A stretch of DNA of 14,719 nucleotides from an uncultured Bacilli bacterium. GTDB taxonomy: Bacteria > Bacillota_I > Bacilli_A > RF39 > UBA660. Where the stretch lies: the NCBI GenBank assembly GCA_934149515.1, contig CAKPFD010000017.1:1-14719 (forward strand), written 5' to 3'. The notes beneath the pieces were generated by a model, which searched no databases, was not told the origin of the DNA, and saw only the letters and a list, made by a program, of their open reading frames with translations. A program made the position numbers and the translations under genes. Each line of letters opens with the position of its first letter. The first letter of the stretch is position 1. Below are positions 6,598 to 12,943 of this stretch, piece after piece.

Positions 6598-7365
6598 TAT
6601 TTTCTTTAATTGTTTAATAGCACCTTTTTCTAATCTAGATACTTGAGCTTGAGAAATAGATAATTCTTCCGCAATTTCCATCTGTGTTTTTCCAATCATA
6701 AATCTTTCATCTAAAATAAATTGTTCTCTTTGGTTTAATGAAGCTAATGCTTCTTGCGTAGAAAGTCTATTCTCAATTTCTTTTCCAGTTTGTTTTTTGT
6801 CTTCTATTTGATCATATAAATAAATCGTATCTCCACCATCATTATAAATAGGTTCAAACATAGAAATAGGTTCTTTTAAAGCATCAATGGCATGAATGAC
6901 TTCATAAGGTTGGACATTTAAATTGCTGGCGATTTCTTCAATAGAAGGTTCTATACCATATTCCACCAATTTTTCTTCCTTCATCCTTAAAGCCTTATAA
7001 GCTAAATCTTTGGTGGAACGACTAATGCGAATACTGTTGTTATCCCGCAAATAACGTTTAATCTCCCCAATAATCATTGGAACTGCATAAGTGGAAAAAC
7101 GCACCTCATGTTGTAAATCAAAATTATCAATTGCTTTCACCAAACCAACACATCCAACCTGAAAAAGATCATCCATATTTTCACTATTATTTTTAAAACG
7201 CCTTAAAATACTTAATACTAATTTTAAATTTCCACTTACTAACTCATTTCGTGCAAAAGTATCACCATTTTGCATTTTCTGAAACAATTGCTGCATATCA
7301 TCATTTGATAAAACAACGATATCTTGTGTATTCATTCCACTAATTTCTACTTTGTGTTTTGCCAT
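6589..7365 (-). CDS. sigG: RNA polymerase sigma-G factor (late forespore)
   Basis: This 258-residue protein is SigG, which directs RNA polymerase to late forespore genes such as those for small acid-soluble proteins and germination receptors. B. subtilis SigG has 260 residues and aligns almost without gaps. The N-terminus KVEISG matches the SigG hallmark KVEICG. Region 2 is clear (DLFQVG 66-71, FSTYAVPMIIGEI 90-102, RDNNSIRISRS 108-117). A SigG-like linker FEPIYNDGGD (170-179) and the region 4 helix-turn-helix (226-250) follow. The ATG is supported by AAAGGAG at 7372-7378. The usual upstream partners spoIIGA and sigE are not adjacent; instead ylmC is divergent. Ser44 sits where I recall B. 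subtilis having Asn45, a residue linked to CsfB (Gin) control. The gene ends within a bidirectional terminator. Confidence 0.97.
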   Translation of the reverse strand: MAKHKVEISGMNTQDIVVLSNDDMQQLFQKMQNGDTFARNELVSGNLKLVLSILRRFKNNSENMDDLFQVGCVGLVKAIDNFDLQHEVRFSTYAVPMIIGEIKRYLRDNNSIRISRSTKDLAYKALRMKEEKLVEYGIEPSIEEIASNLNVQPYEVIHAIDALKEPISMFEPIYNDGGDTIYLYDQIEDKKQTGKEIENRLSTQEALASLNQREQFILDERFMIGKTQMEIAEELSISQAQVSRLEKGAIKQLKKILK

Positions 7366-7384
7366 AATTTTCTCCTTTTACTAC

Positions 7385-7413
7385 CATAATGATGCAAAAT
7401 AAAAAAAATATAC
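7385..7413 (-). promoter_or_regulatory. Candidate sigma-F/sigma-G-type promoter of sigG (tentative)
   Basis: On the minus strand GTATA (7409-7413) and CATTATG (7385-7391) are 17 bases apart. This resembles the sigma-G consensus (GHATR and CATnnTA) with one mismatch in the -10 box, and sigG is known to be autoregulated in Bacillus. The start would fall almost on the ribosome site, leaving an unusually short leader, so this remains a weak call. Confidence 0.3.
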
Positions 7414-7420
7414 AGCAAAA

Positions 7421-7449
7421 TCATATAAATTGAGAAAAAGACATAAAAT
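7421..7449 (+). promoter_or_regulatory. Sigma-E-type promoter of ylmC-yunB
   Basis: TCATATA (7421-7427) matches six of seven positions of the sigma-E -35 consensus KMATATT. After exactly 14 bases CATAAAAT (7442-7449) matches CATACAnT at all but one position. No good sigma-A boxes overlap it. It precedes ylmC by 24 bases, and yunB is a sigma-E gene in B. subtilis. Confidence 0.72.
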
Positions 7450-7473
7450 GAAACAGTAAGTGAAGGTGAAAAT

Positions 7474-7704
7474 ATGCGCTTATCAGATTTACAAAGTAAA
7501 GATATTGTCAATATGTTAGATGGCAGAAATATAGGAAACATTATTGACATTAAAATAGATGAACGAACCGGTGCAATCTTAGCACTTGTCGTCGAGCCAA
7601 ATAAAAAAATGCTATCATTTATGAATCGTGGCGTAGAAGAAGAAATATCTTGGCAAAAAATAGAAAGAATTGGCGAAGATGTCATTTTGGTTCGTTTAGG
7701 ATAA
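7474..7704 (+). CDS. ylmC: YlmC/YmxH-family PRC-barrel sporulation protein
   Basis: This is a small 76-residue PRC-barrel protein of the YlmC/YmxH family. It is conserved in spore formers and associated with sporulation, but its biochemical role is unknown. It shows the family pattern, with an N-terminal strand-turn KDIVNMLDGRNIG, then DIKIDERTG, a hydrophobic ILALVVEP strand, and the C-terminal signature IGEDVILVR that matches B. subtilis YlmC. The length is that of a full member. The ATG at 7474 follows AAGGTGA. In B. subtilis ylmC also lies close to sigG, so the association is conserved although here the two are divergent. Its TAA stop is immediately followed by the ATG of yunB, indicating coupled translation. 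Expression is predicted in the mother cell from the sigma-E-type promoter. Confidence 0.88.
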   Translation: MRLSDLQSKDIVNMLDGRNIGNIIDIKIDERTGAILALVVEPNKKMLSFMNRGVEEEISWQKIERIGEDVILVRLG

Positions 7705-8451
7705 ATGTCAACAAAAATACGCTTAAAGAAACAAAAACCGCCACTATCTATTTTCAAACAATTATTGTGCTATAGTATATTTTCCTTTTTTCTAGCTATC
7801 GGCTTAATTTTATTATCTGGTAAAAAATTAGAAAATGTCATTATTTCATACGCTACAATTGAAACAGAAAGAGTTGCAACAACTATTTTAAATCAAGTAA
7901 CAAGAAACAACATCACCATACCATCTAATTTATATACCGTGACAAAAGATAAAAATGATACCATTACCTTACTTGATATTAATACCCAAAAAAGTAATGC
8001 CTTGTTAAGCAAAATTAATGAAGAAATGATGCAAAAAATCATGCAATTAGAAGAAGGAAATACAAAAGATTTACAAATATCAAACAGCTTAAAAGGAACA
8101 AAATTAACCTATTTAAAAGATGGCGTCGTTTGTGAAATACCATTAGGAGTTTTATTAGGAAATTCTTTATTAGTAAATACTTCAGCTGTAGTACCTATTC
8201 GTTTTTCTTTTATCGGTTATGTAAAAAGCCATCTAAAAACTAAAGTCACCCCTTATGGCTTAAATAATGCTTTAGTAGAAATAGCACTAGAAGTAAGTCT
8301 AACAGAACAAATTACTATGCCACATACTACCAAAAGTATAAAAGTAACAACAGATATATCACTACTAGTAGAACTAGTACAAGGATCCGTCCCTAATTTT
8401 TATCAAGGAACCTATCAAGAAGCCGATAGTTTATCTCTACCTTTTCGTTAA
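7705..8451 (+). CDS. yunB: Sporulation protein YunB
   Basis: This 248-residue protein matches the YunB family. It has a short basic N-terminus, one membrane helix (about 18-38), and an extracytoplasmic domain. The helix following the membrane, with ETERVATTILNQ, fits the conserved segment after the anchor in YunB. Later family features are VPIRFSFIGYV, a stretch of alternating hydrophobic residues ending in ITMPHTTKSI, and the C-terminal VQGSVPNFYQG. YunB is needed for efficient sporulation in B. subtilis and is made in the mother cell under sigma-E. Its molecular action is not known. The start directly abuts the ylmC stop (7702-7704) with no room for a separate ribosome site except within ylmC, so translation is coupled. 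No frameshift or truncation is visible. Confidence 0.9.
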   Translation: MSTKIRLKKQKPPLSIFKQLLCYSIFSFFLAIGLILLSGKKLENVIISYATIETERVATTILNQVTRNNITIPSNLYTVTKDKNDTITLLDINTQKSNALLSKINEEMMQKIMQLEEGNTKDLQISNSLKGTKLTYLKDGVVCEIPLGVLLGNSLLVNTSAVVPIRFSFIGYVKSHLKTKVTPYGLNNALVEIALEVSLTEQITMPHTTKSIKVTTDISLLVELVQGSVPNFYQGTYQEADSLSLPFR

Positions 8452-8455
8452 AATA

Positions 8456-8464
8456 TGATATAGT
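8456..8464 (+). promoter_or_regulatory. Possible extended -10 promoter of yutD
   Basis: TGATATAGT (8456-8464) has the TGn extension and a TATAGT -10 box just after the yunB stop. No -35 box is visible. It would let yutD be expressed in vegetative cells apart from the sigma-E-driven genes upstream. Confidence 0.4.
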
Positions 8465-8485
8465 AAAAAAGAAGGGAAGAGTAAA

Positions 8486-8752
8486 ATGGAATTATTAGGA
8501 CATAAATATCAATTGATAAGAAATGATGATTGTTTTGATTTAGAACAAGTAAAAGAAAAATTAACAGAGTATTTTGAACCATACGATTATATTTGTGGAG
8601 ATTATGCTTATAATAAATTAAGACTAAAAGGATTTTATGAAAAAGAAAATAAGCAAGCCACCAAAATCAATTCAATTGATACACTAGAAACATATATTGA
8701 TTCTTATTGTGCCTATGGAGCAAAGATTTTTTTGTTGAAAAAAGAAAAATAA
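8486..8752 (+). CDS. yutD: YutD-family protein (DUF1027)
   Basis: This 88-residue soluble protein belongs to the YutD family, a conserved Firmicutes family without an established function. The core signature is clear: YDYICGDYAYNKLRLKGF at about residues 33-50 corresponds to YDYIVGDWGYGQLRLKGF of B. subtilis YutD. A second conserved part is the C-terminal YIDSYCAYGAKIFLLKK. The length is close to the family's usual 90-100. The ATG follows AAGGGA with eight bases between. It is 34 bases downstream of yunB and may share its transcript, with a possible extra promoter in the gap. In B. subtilis yutD is also near yunB. A strong hairpin terminator overlaps its stop codon. Confidence 0.9.
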   Translation: MELLGHKYQLIRNDDCFDLEQVKEKLTEYFEPYDYICGDYAYNKLRLKGFYEKENKQATKINSIDTLETYIDSYCAYGAKIFLLKKEK

Positions 8753-8773
8753 CCTTTTTATTTTTCTTTTTTT
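8738..8773 (+). terminator. Terminator after yutD
   Basis: A perfect 15-base stem, AAAAAAGAAAAATAA (8738-8752) with TTATTTTTCTTTTTT (8758-8772), encloses the loop CCTTT. It includes the last codons and stop of yutD. It is AT-rich but long, and its own right arm supplies the T run. Confidence 0.75.
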
Positions 8774-8774
8774 A

Positions 8775-8786
8775 TGCTATTATAAT
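8775..8786 (+). promoter_or_regulatory. Promoter region of the DUF1292 gene
   Basis: TGC followed by TATTAT (8778-8783) makes an extended -10 element, and TATAAT at 8781-8786 overlaps it. The -35 region would lie inside the yutD terminator and is not recognisable. Confidence 0.5.
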
Positions 8787-8816
8787 GATAGTAGAGTAAT
8801 TAAGGGAGGAATATCA

Positions 8817-9086
8817 ATGGAAAATACAGAAAAAACAATGATGTCAATTATACAGGAAGATGGATCAATTGATGAGGTAGAAGTAGTAACTGCCTTCGAA
8901 TTTAAAGATACAGGAAAAGAGTACGTTGTATATACAAAAAATGAAAAAGATGAAAATGGAAATGTTACGGTTTATGTTTCAAGAGTAGATAGAACAAGTG
9001 GAAATCCACAGTTATTTGGTGTGGAAGATGAAGAAGAATGGAATCGTATTAAGGATGTACTAAGAAGACTATCAAAAAAAGATTAG
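8817..9086 (+). CDS. DUF1292 family protein
   Basis: This 89-residue acidic soluble protein fits the DUF1292 family, which is widespread in Firmicutes (YrzB in B. subtilis) with no known function. It has the family layout. An N-terminal EDGSIDEVEVVTAFEF strand is followed by GKEYVVYTKNE. Next comes a segment ending in VYVSRVD. The C-terminal helix EEEWNRIKDVLRRL is typical. The ATG follows AGGGAGGA at six bases, a very strong ribosome site. The gene lies 20 bases upstream of the 429-residue protein gene with no terminator between, so the two are probably one operon. It is isolated from yutD by the terminator at 8738-8773. Confidence 0.82.
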   Translation: MENTEKTMMSIIQEDGSIDEVEVVTAFEFKDTGKEYVVYTKNEKDENGNVTVYVSRVDRTSGNPQLFGVEDEEEWNRIKDVLRRLSKKD

Positions 9087-9106
9087 TTTAGAAAGGATGA
9101 AAGAAA

Positions 9107-10396
9107 ATGCCAGAAGAAATCGAATTTACAAAAGCACCAGAATCAGCAACACAGAAAGAAAATGCTTCAAAAATAAAATTAACACCATTAACGTTTATGA
9201 TTATTTCAATGAAATATTATGAATTTTTAAAAGATGCTATTAAAAAATCAAAAGAACAGATTTCTGAAGTTAAAGATAAGATAAGAAATGCTTCAACCGA
9301 GGAAGAAAAGAAAAAATTAAAAAAAGACTTAAGGGAACTACGTTCTTTTTGCTGCATACAAAAGCTTACATCATTTTTAACGAAAAGAATGATGCTGAAA
9401 AAAAAGGCAAGAGCAATTAAATTACCTAGTGATAACTTAGAAGAATTAATAAAAAATAGTAAAGAAGAATTAGAAGCTTATTCTGATGAATTTGTAAAAG
9501 ATATTAAAACAATTGCTTTTGATAAATTAAATGTAAAAGGTTTACAAGATACAGTAAAAGATGCTTTAAATGATGGAAAAGAAAAAACAGGTGAGCAAGC
9601 AACAAGTGCTAACTCAAACCAAATTTCCAATCAAGAATTGGATAAATTCCTAAATGGTGGAGAAGTAAAAAATAATAGTAATAAACAGGAAAATGAAAAA
9701 ACTTCACCACCAGTTCGGCCAGTTGTTACACCAGCAACCTCAGCCTTAAAAAATCAATCATTAGGATTTAGTTTTGATAAAAAGGAACAACCAAAAGAAG
9801 AACAACATATTAATAATGACTCTGACCATGTTTATAACAAAAAAGAGAATGATGAAGTTTTAGAACCAGCTATAAAAATTAAGCTTGAAGGAGAGCAGGC
9901 TGTAATTGATTCTAACACGATCAAAAAAATTTTAAATTTCATAGATAAAGATTCGGATCTAAGTGAGACTGAATCGATTGAAAACAAAGCGACAGAATCA
10001 CTTGATTTCAAAGAGAACTGGGAAGATCTGAATCCGGATTTGGTGAAAAGTTTAATAACGGCTTTTAGTCAATACACCGATGCAGAAAAGGAAAACAATC
10101 AAATGCAACAACTAGTGGAGGAAACAGAACAAGAGAAAAATAAACTTTCTAATACCGTGTCAACTAGCAAAAAAAAATTTGAGCAAAGACTCTATAATGC
10201 AATTTGTGTATATAACGAAAAAACCACCAACTTGCAAGAAAACACTAACGAACTAAAAAATACACTAACAGATTCTGCGAATCAAGTCAAAGGACTACAA
10301 TTTGTAGCTAATAAATATGACATGCTAAATAAAATGGATATGGATAAGATGGCGCGTGAAATGATTGAAAATGAGAAGAAAACTAAGACTAGATGA
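9107..10396 (+). CDS. Uncharacterised coiled-coil protein, 429 residues
   Basis: I do not recognise this protein. It has no signal peptide and no membrane helix. Residues about 30-115 are lysine-rich and strongly helical, including a charged segment (about 43-75) suited to a coiled coil and a CC pair inside RSFCCIQKL. Residues about 160-260 are low-complexity, rich in Asn, Gln, Lys, Glu and Ser, with a proline patch (SPPVRPVVTPATSAL), probably disordered. Residues about 340-415 again predict a long coiled coil ending in a basic tail. The ATG at 9107 follows AAAGGATG at seven bases. It sits in an apparent operon with the DUF1292 gene. It ends in TGA, and the ISL3 element begins 49 bases later. 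The helix-linker-helix design suggests a scaffold or filament-like partner, which is only inference. Confidence 0.72.
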   Translation: MPEEIEFTKAPESATQKENASKIKLTPLTFMIISMKYYEFLKDAIKKSKEQISEVKDKIRNASTEEEKKKLKKDLRELRSFCCIQKLTSFLTKRMMLKKKARAIKLPSDNLEELIKNSKEELEAYSDEFVKDIKTIAFDKLNVKGLQDTVKDALNDGKEKTGEQATSANSNQISNQELDKFLNGGEVKNNSNKQENEKTSPPVRPVVTPATSALKNQSLGFSFDKKEQPKEEQHINNDSDHVYNKKENDEVLEPAIKIKLEGEQAVIDSNTIKKILNFIDKDSDLSETESIENKATESLDFKENWEDLNPDLVKSLITAFSQYTDAEKENNQMQQLVEETEQEKNKLSNTVSTSKKKFEQRLYNAICVYNEKTTNLQENTNELKNTLTDSANQVKGLQFVANKYDMLNKMDMDKMAREMIENEKKTKTR

Positions 10397-10410
10397 GTCT
10401 CTATCAGTAA

Positions 10411-10433
10411 GATACTCTTTGCCAAAGAGCGTC
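10411..10433. repeat. Hairpin without a T run, after the 429-residue gene
   Basis: GATACTCTTT (10411-10420) and AAAGAGCGTC (10424-10433) pair with one mismatch and one G-U around the loop GCC. No T run follows on either strand, so it is not a standard terminator. It may be a processed 3' end or the remnant of a terminator region split by the insertion sequence. Confidence 0.4.
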
Positions 10434-10444
10434 AGTGAGAAAAA

Positions 10445-10469
10445 GGTTGATCATCAAATAGTGTGTGTA
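10445..10469 (+). repeat. Left terminal inverted repeat of the ISL3 element
   Basis: GGTTG at 10445-10449 and TAGTGTGTGTA at 10459-10469 recur at the same spacing, inverted, at 11896-11920. The nine bases between match only in part. Confidence 0.8.
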
Positions 10470-10493
10470 GACACAAATAAGTGATAATTAATT

Positions 10494-11795
10494 TTATGAA
10501 GCCAATGAGAAATCGTTGGCTTTTTTCATATTTATTTTAAATAAACCTTTGCATATCATGATTCTAGCTTTAAATCTTCTAAAAGACCTAAAACCAAAAG
10601 CTATTCTTTTTAATACTTTTATAAAATTGTTATTTTCTTCAATAAAACCATTGTGGTAACTATTATTAAATGTGTTGTATATTTTATCTTTGAATTCTAT
10701 TAAAATTTTAATAGAAGTTTTCATATAATCAGATACTGCATTGTTGATATTACTTATTGCATAAATAAAATTCTTATAATTCTTTTCTTTAATTGATTGA
10801 AGTAATTCCTGGTATTTGTAGTAGGTTGCTTTTAGTTCAGCATTTTGGTCTAAAATATAATTAACTACATCAATTTCAGTCATTAAATTTGGAAAACAAG
10901 TATATCTTTTCCATTTAGAATAATCCAATTGATTTCTATCTTTTAAGATTAATTTCCAATATCTTTTCATTTTATTATAATTGGTTTTATTACTTTTCAT
11001 AGCACGAATTCTGGTTTTATTAAAAGATCTAGATATTAGTTGAATCAAGTGAAAAGTATCAATAATTATTTGAGCATTTGGAAACATTTTTTGAATTAAA
11101 GAAACATAAGGCGAATACATATCGATAATAATAAATTTTATTGATTTTCTAGCTTTAAAAGAATAATAACCAAAATATTTTAATAAACTTAATAATTTCC
11201 TATCTTCAACAATATCAATCGTCTGTCCAGTTTTACCATTACACATATGAAAACTCATAGCACCATCAGCAGATTTAACAGATTTGAATTCATCAAAAGA
11301 TAAAACTTCGGGCAAATAATTTTTATAAAGTTTTTGAGTATCATAATAAGAATCCATAATTCTTTCAACAGTGTTAGGAGAAACATTATTATTTTTTGCT
11401 ATATCTTTTTCGGAAATCTTATTTCTTAGCTCATTAGCTATTTTCCATTTAGTATTTTTAGATATGAAACAGCCGTAATCTGTAACATTATCTCTTAAAG
11501 TAAAAGCTTTACCACAATGTTTACAAAGATATCTTTGTTTCTTTAATCTAAGAATAGTTTTAAAACCAGCAACATCAGGTATTTTAATATTTGAAGTTAT
11601 AAAACCATGTTTTTCAAATTTGTTATCAAAAAGAACACCACACTTTTCACAACAGGTAGGTTTATAAGTTAAAGTTCCTTCAAACACCTTATAATAAACA
11701 CCCTTTATTTTTTCTTTATGATAACAATTTTCATAAAATTTGATATTATTATCTTTTAATTCTAACAATTCTATCATATAATCTAATTGAGACAT
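10494..11795 (-). CDS. tnp: ISL3-family transposase
   Basis: This 433-residue protein is a DDE-type transposase of the ISL3 family that cuts and inserts its own element. The start is set at ATG 11793-11795 because GAAGG (11803-11807) lies seven bases upstream. An ATG six codons earlier has no ribosome site. An N-terminal zinc ribbon is visible (CEKC at 49-52 and CKHC at 91-94), followed by a helix-turn-helix region around SEKDIAKNNNVSPNTV. The catalytic core has Asp168 in VLSFDEF and Asp225 in IIIDMYSPY. The C-terminal glutamate lies in NGFIEENNNFIK (about 386-387), followed by the family's FGFRSFRRFKARI. All expected catalytic residues are present and no frameshift is seen, so the protein is probably active. 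Codon use is as AT-rich as that of the host genes. Confidence 0.93.
   Translation of the reverse strand: MSQLDYMIELLELKDNNIKFYENCYHKEKIKGVYYKVFEGTLTYKPTCCEKCGVLFDNKFEKHGFITSNIKIPDVAGFKTILRLKKQRYLCKHCGKAFTLRDNVTDYGCFISKNTKWKIANELRNKISEKDIAKNNNVSPNTVERIMDSYYDTQKLYKNYLPEVLSFDEFKSVKSADGAMSFHMCNGKTGQTIDIVEDRKLLSLLKYFGYYSFKARKSIKFIIIDMYSPYVSLIQKMFPNAQIIIDTFHLIQLISRSFNKTRIRAMKSNKTNYNKMKRYWKLILKDRNQLDYSKWKRYTCFPNLMTEIDVVNYILDQNAELKATYYKYQELLQSIKEKNYKNFIYAISNINNAVSDYMKTSIKILIEFKDKIYNTFNNSYHNGFIEENNNFIKVLKRIAFGFRSFRRFKARIMICKGLFKINMKKANDFSLAS
10499..10526 (+). terminator. Plus-strand terminator inside the 3' end of the transposase gene
   Basis: AAGCCAA (10499-10505) and TTGGCTT (10516-10522) form a 7-base stem followed by TTTTTT on the plus strand, that is, antisense to the transposase. 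It would stop transcripts arriving from the upstream 429-residue gene. Confidence 0.65.
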
Positions 11796-11830
11796 ATAAG
11801 TACCTTCTTTCATGTTTGTTAGTCACTTAC

Positions 11831-11859
11831 ATTGTATCAAGGTTAAACTTATATGTCTT
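11831..11859 (-). promoter_or_regulatory. Promoter of the transposase
   Basis: On the minus strand AAGACA (11854-11859) and TACAAT (11831-11836) are 17 bases apart, inside the right end of the element and about 35 bases before the start codon. Confidence 0.5.
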
Positions 11860-11895
11860 TTTTTATGAAAAAAGTGTATATAATGTTTTACACAT

Positions 11896-11920
11896 TACAC
11901 ACACTAAAAATTATACAACC
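11896..11920 (-). repeat. Right terminal inverted repeat of the ISL3 element
   Basis: This is the inverted copy of the left end: TACACACACTA at 11896-11906 and CAACC at 11916-11920 mirror the left blocks with the same spacing. Confidence 0.8.
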
Positions 11921-11944
11921 TTTCTTATTTGTTTTAAGTAGTAA

Positions 11945-11970
11945 GGAGCGAAATAATCGTTCTTTTTTTT
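11945..11970 (+). terminator. Terminator between the ISL3 element and the yutH-like gene
   Basis: GAGCGA (11946-11951) and TCGTTC (11957-11962) pair with one G-U around AATAA and are followed by eight T. It could be the original terminator of the operon that ends with the 429-residue gene, now displaced by the insertion. I see no clear promoter between it and the next gene. Confidence 0.65.
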
Positions 11971-12005
11971 GTGTTCTAATAATACGTTTTACTAGAGGCG
12001 ATGAA

Positions 12006-12920
12006 ATGAAAAATGCACTATTTTACTATTATGATATATACCCAGAAAAACTGCTATATACCAATCATGAATACCATTTTTCTATCAATACTATAACGTA
12101 TCGTCTAATTCCTTTTAAAAGGCCTCTAGAAGAGGTTAAAAGCATAAATGAATTAAGTCATCTTTTAACGACAACATTGTTTTCAACGATATTAAAAAAT
12201 AAATTTCAAGAAAGTATCACACCAATAGAGCATAAAAACTATATTTTATTACAAGAAAAAGTACCATCTAAAAAGATAACCATTGAAGATATAGCAAAAG
12301 ACTATCATCCACTATTACCATTAAATAACTTTCCATTACTCAATAGAAGTGACTGGGTTTTATTGTGGAGTGAAAAAATAGATTATTTCGAATACCAAAA
12401 AAACTACATCAAAACAACTTATCCACATCTATTTGGTTCCCTTGATTATTATATTGGTCTTGCCGAAACTGCAATTAGCTACATTACTGAAGTGAAAAAA
12501 GAAAACCAGCATCAAGAAAAACTGACCATTGCTAGAAAAAGAGTATATGCCAATATGGACATAAGAGACTTTTACTCTCCTTTAAATATAGTAATAGATT
12601 ATCCAATGCGGGATCTAGCAGAGTATTTAAAATCCTTATTTTTACTAGATGAAGATCAAGATGAAAAAATAAAAAACATTCTCCATTCCTTGCAGTATGA
12701 TACTTTTGATTATTCCTTATTAATGGGAAGGGTATTATTTCCAAGTTTTTATTTTGATACTTATGAACAAATTATTAATGGCACTTTACAAGAAGAAAAA
12801 ATAATTCCAATTCTAGAAAAAAGTGAAGATTATGAAACATTTTTATACAATATTTATCAAACGATAAGATCCTATATTCCTAAAATAGATTGGTTAGAAA
12901 TATATCGCTATCCTAATTAA
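12006..12920 (+). CDS. YutH/CotS-like spore coat protein, kinase-fold remnant
   Basis: This 304-residue protein resembles YutH, a spore-coat-associated member of the CotS group with the aminoglycoside-phosphotransferase (kinase) fold. The best evidence lies in the C-terminal half. VIDYPMRDLAEYL (196-208) corresponds to the metal-binding IDF-x-RDLA segment of CotS-type proteins. LLMGRVLFPSFYFDTYE (238-254) and the following EKSEDYETFL resemble the YutH tail as I remember it. The HGDxxxxN catalytic loop is not recognisable, so kinase activity is unlikely. The start is ATG 12006, seven bases after GAGG (11995-11998). An upstream in-frame ATG at 11853 lies inside the insertion sequence and has no ribosome site. 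Family assignment is from memory and moderate. In B. subtilis yutH is mother-cell expressed and near yutD, which fits the neighbours here. Confidence 0.65.
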   Translation: MKNALFYYYDIYPEKLLYTNHEYHFSINTITYRLIPFKRPLEEVKSINELSHLLTTTLFSTILKNKFQESITPIEHKNYILLQEKVPSKKITIEDIAKDYHPLLPLNNFPLLNRSDWVLLWSEKIDYFEYQKNYIKTTYPHLFGSLDYYIGLAETAISYITEVKKENQHQEKLTIARKRVYANMDIRDFYSPLNIVIDYPMRDLAEYLKSLFLLDEDQDEKIKNILHSLQYDTFDYSLLMGRVLFPSFYFDTYEQIINGTLQEEKIIPILEKSEDYETFLYNIYQTIRSYIPKIDWLEIYRYPN

Positions 12921-12943
12921 CTAATCAACGAAAATCAATTTAC

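Larger units (their letters stand above)
10445..11920. mobile_element. ISL3-family insertion sequence, complete
   Basis: The ends are inferred by comparing the DNA on both sides of an ISL3-type transposase. The left end reads GGTTG, nine unmatched bases, then TAGTGTGTGTA (10459-10469). The right end, read on the minus strand, has the same GGTTG, the same nine-base gap and the same TAGTGTGTGTA (11896-11906). The element is thus about 1476 bases, with imperfect terminal repeats of at least 25 bases that start with GG as in many ISL3 members. One intact transposase gene fills it. No convincing 8-base target duplication is visible (GAGAAAAA at left, TTTCTTAT at right), so the flanks may have changed or recombined. 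It lies between the 429-residue gene and the yutH-like gene and breaks no reading frame. Confidence 0.85.

Noticed and set aside
7347..7757. Minus-strand frame of 136 codons covering ylmC
   Set aside because: It overlaps ylmC, the sigma-E promoter and the beginnings of sigG and yunB, all well supported. Its composition is that of a shadow frame.
10411..10433. The hairpin as a rho-independent terminator of the 429-residue gene
   Set aside because: No T run follows on either strand. The hairpin is listed as a repeat instead.
10394..10480. TGA read as tryptophan, extending the 429-residue protein
   Set aside because: The 271-residue gene also ends in TGA, the proteins here use TGG for tryptophan, and the extension would run through further TGA codons into the insertion sequence. 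The standard code fits.
10437..11928. An 8-base target duplication for the insertion sequence
   Set aside because: GAGAAAAA on the left and TTTCTTAT on the right are not direct repeats, and shifting the boundary by a few bases gives no better match.
11853..12005. An upstream extension of the yutH-like reading frame beginning at ATG 11853
   Set aside because: It begins inside the insertion sequence, crosses the right terminal repeat and the terminator at 11945-11970, and has no ribosome site. The ATG at 12006 has a good GAGG site, so the extension is chance.
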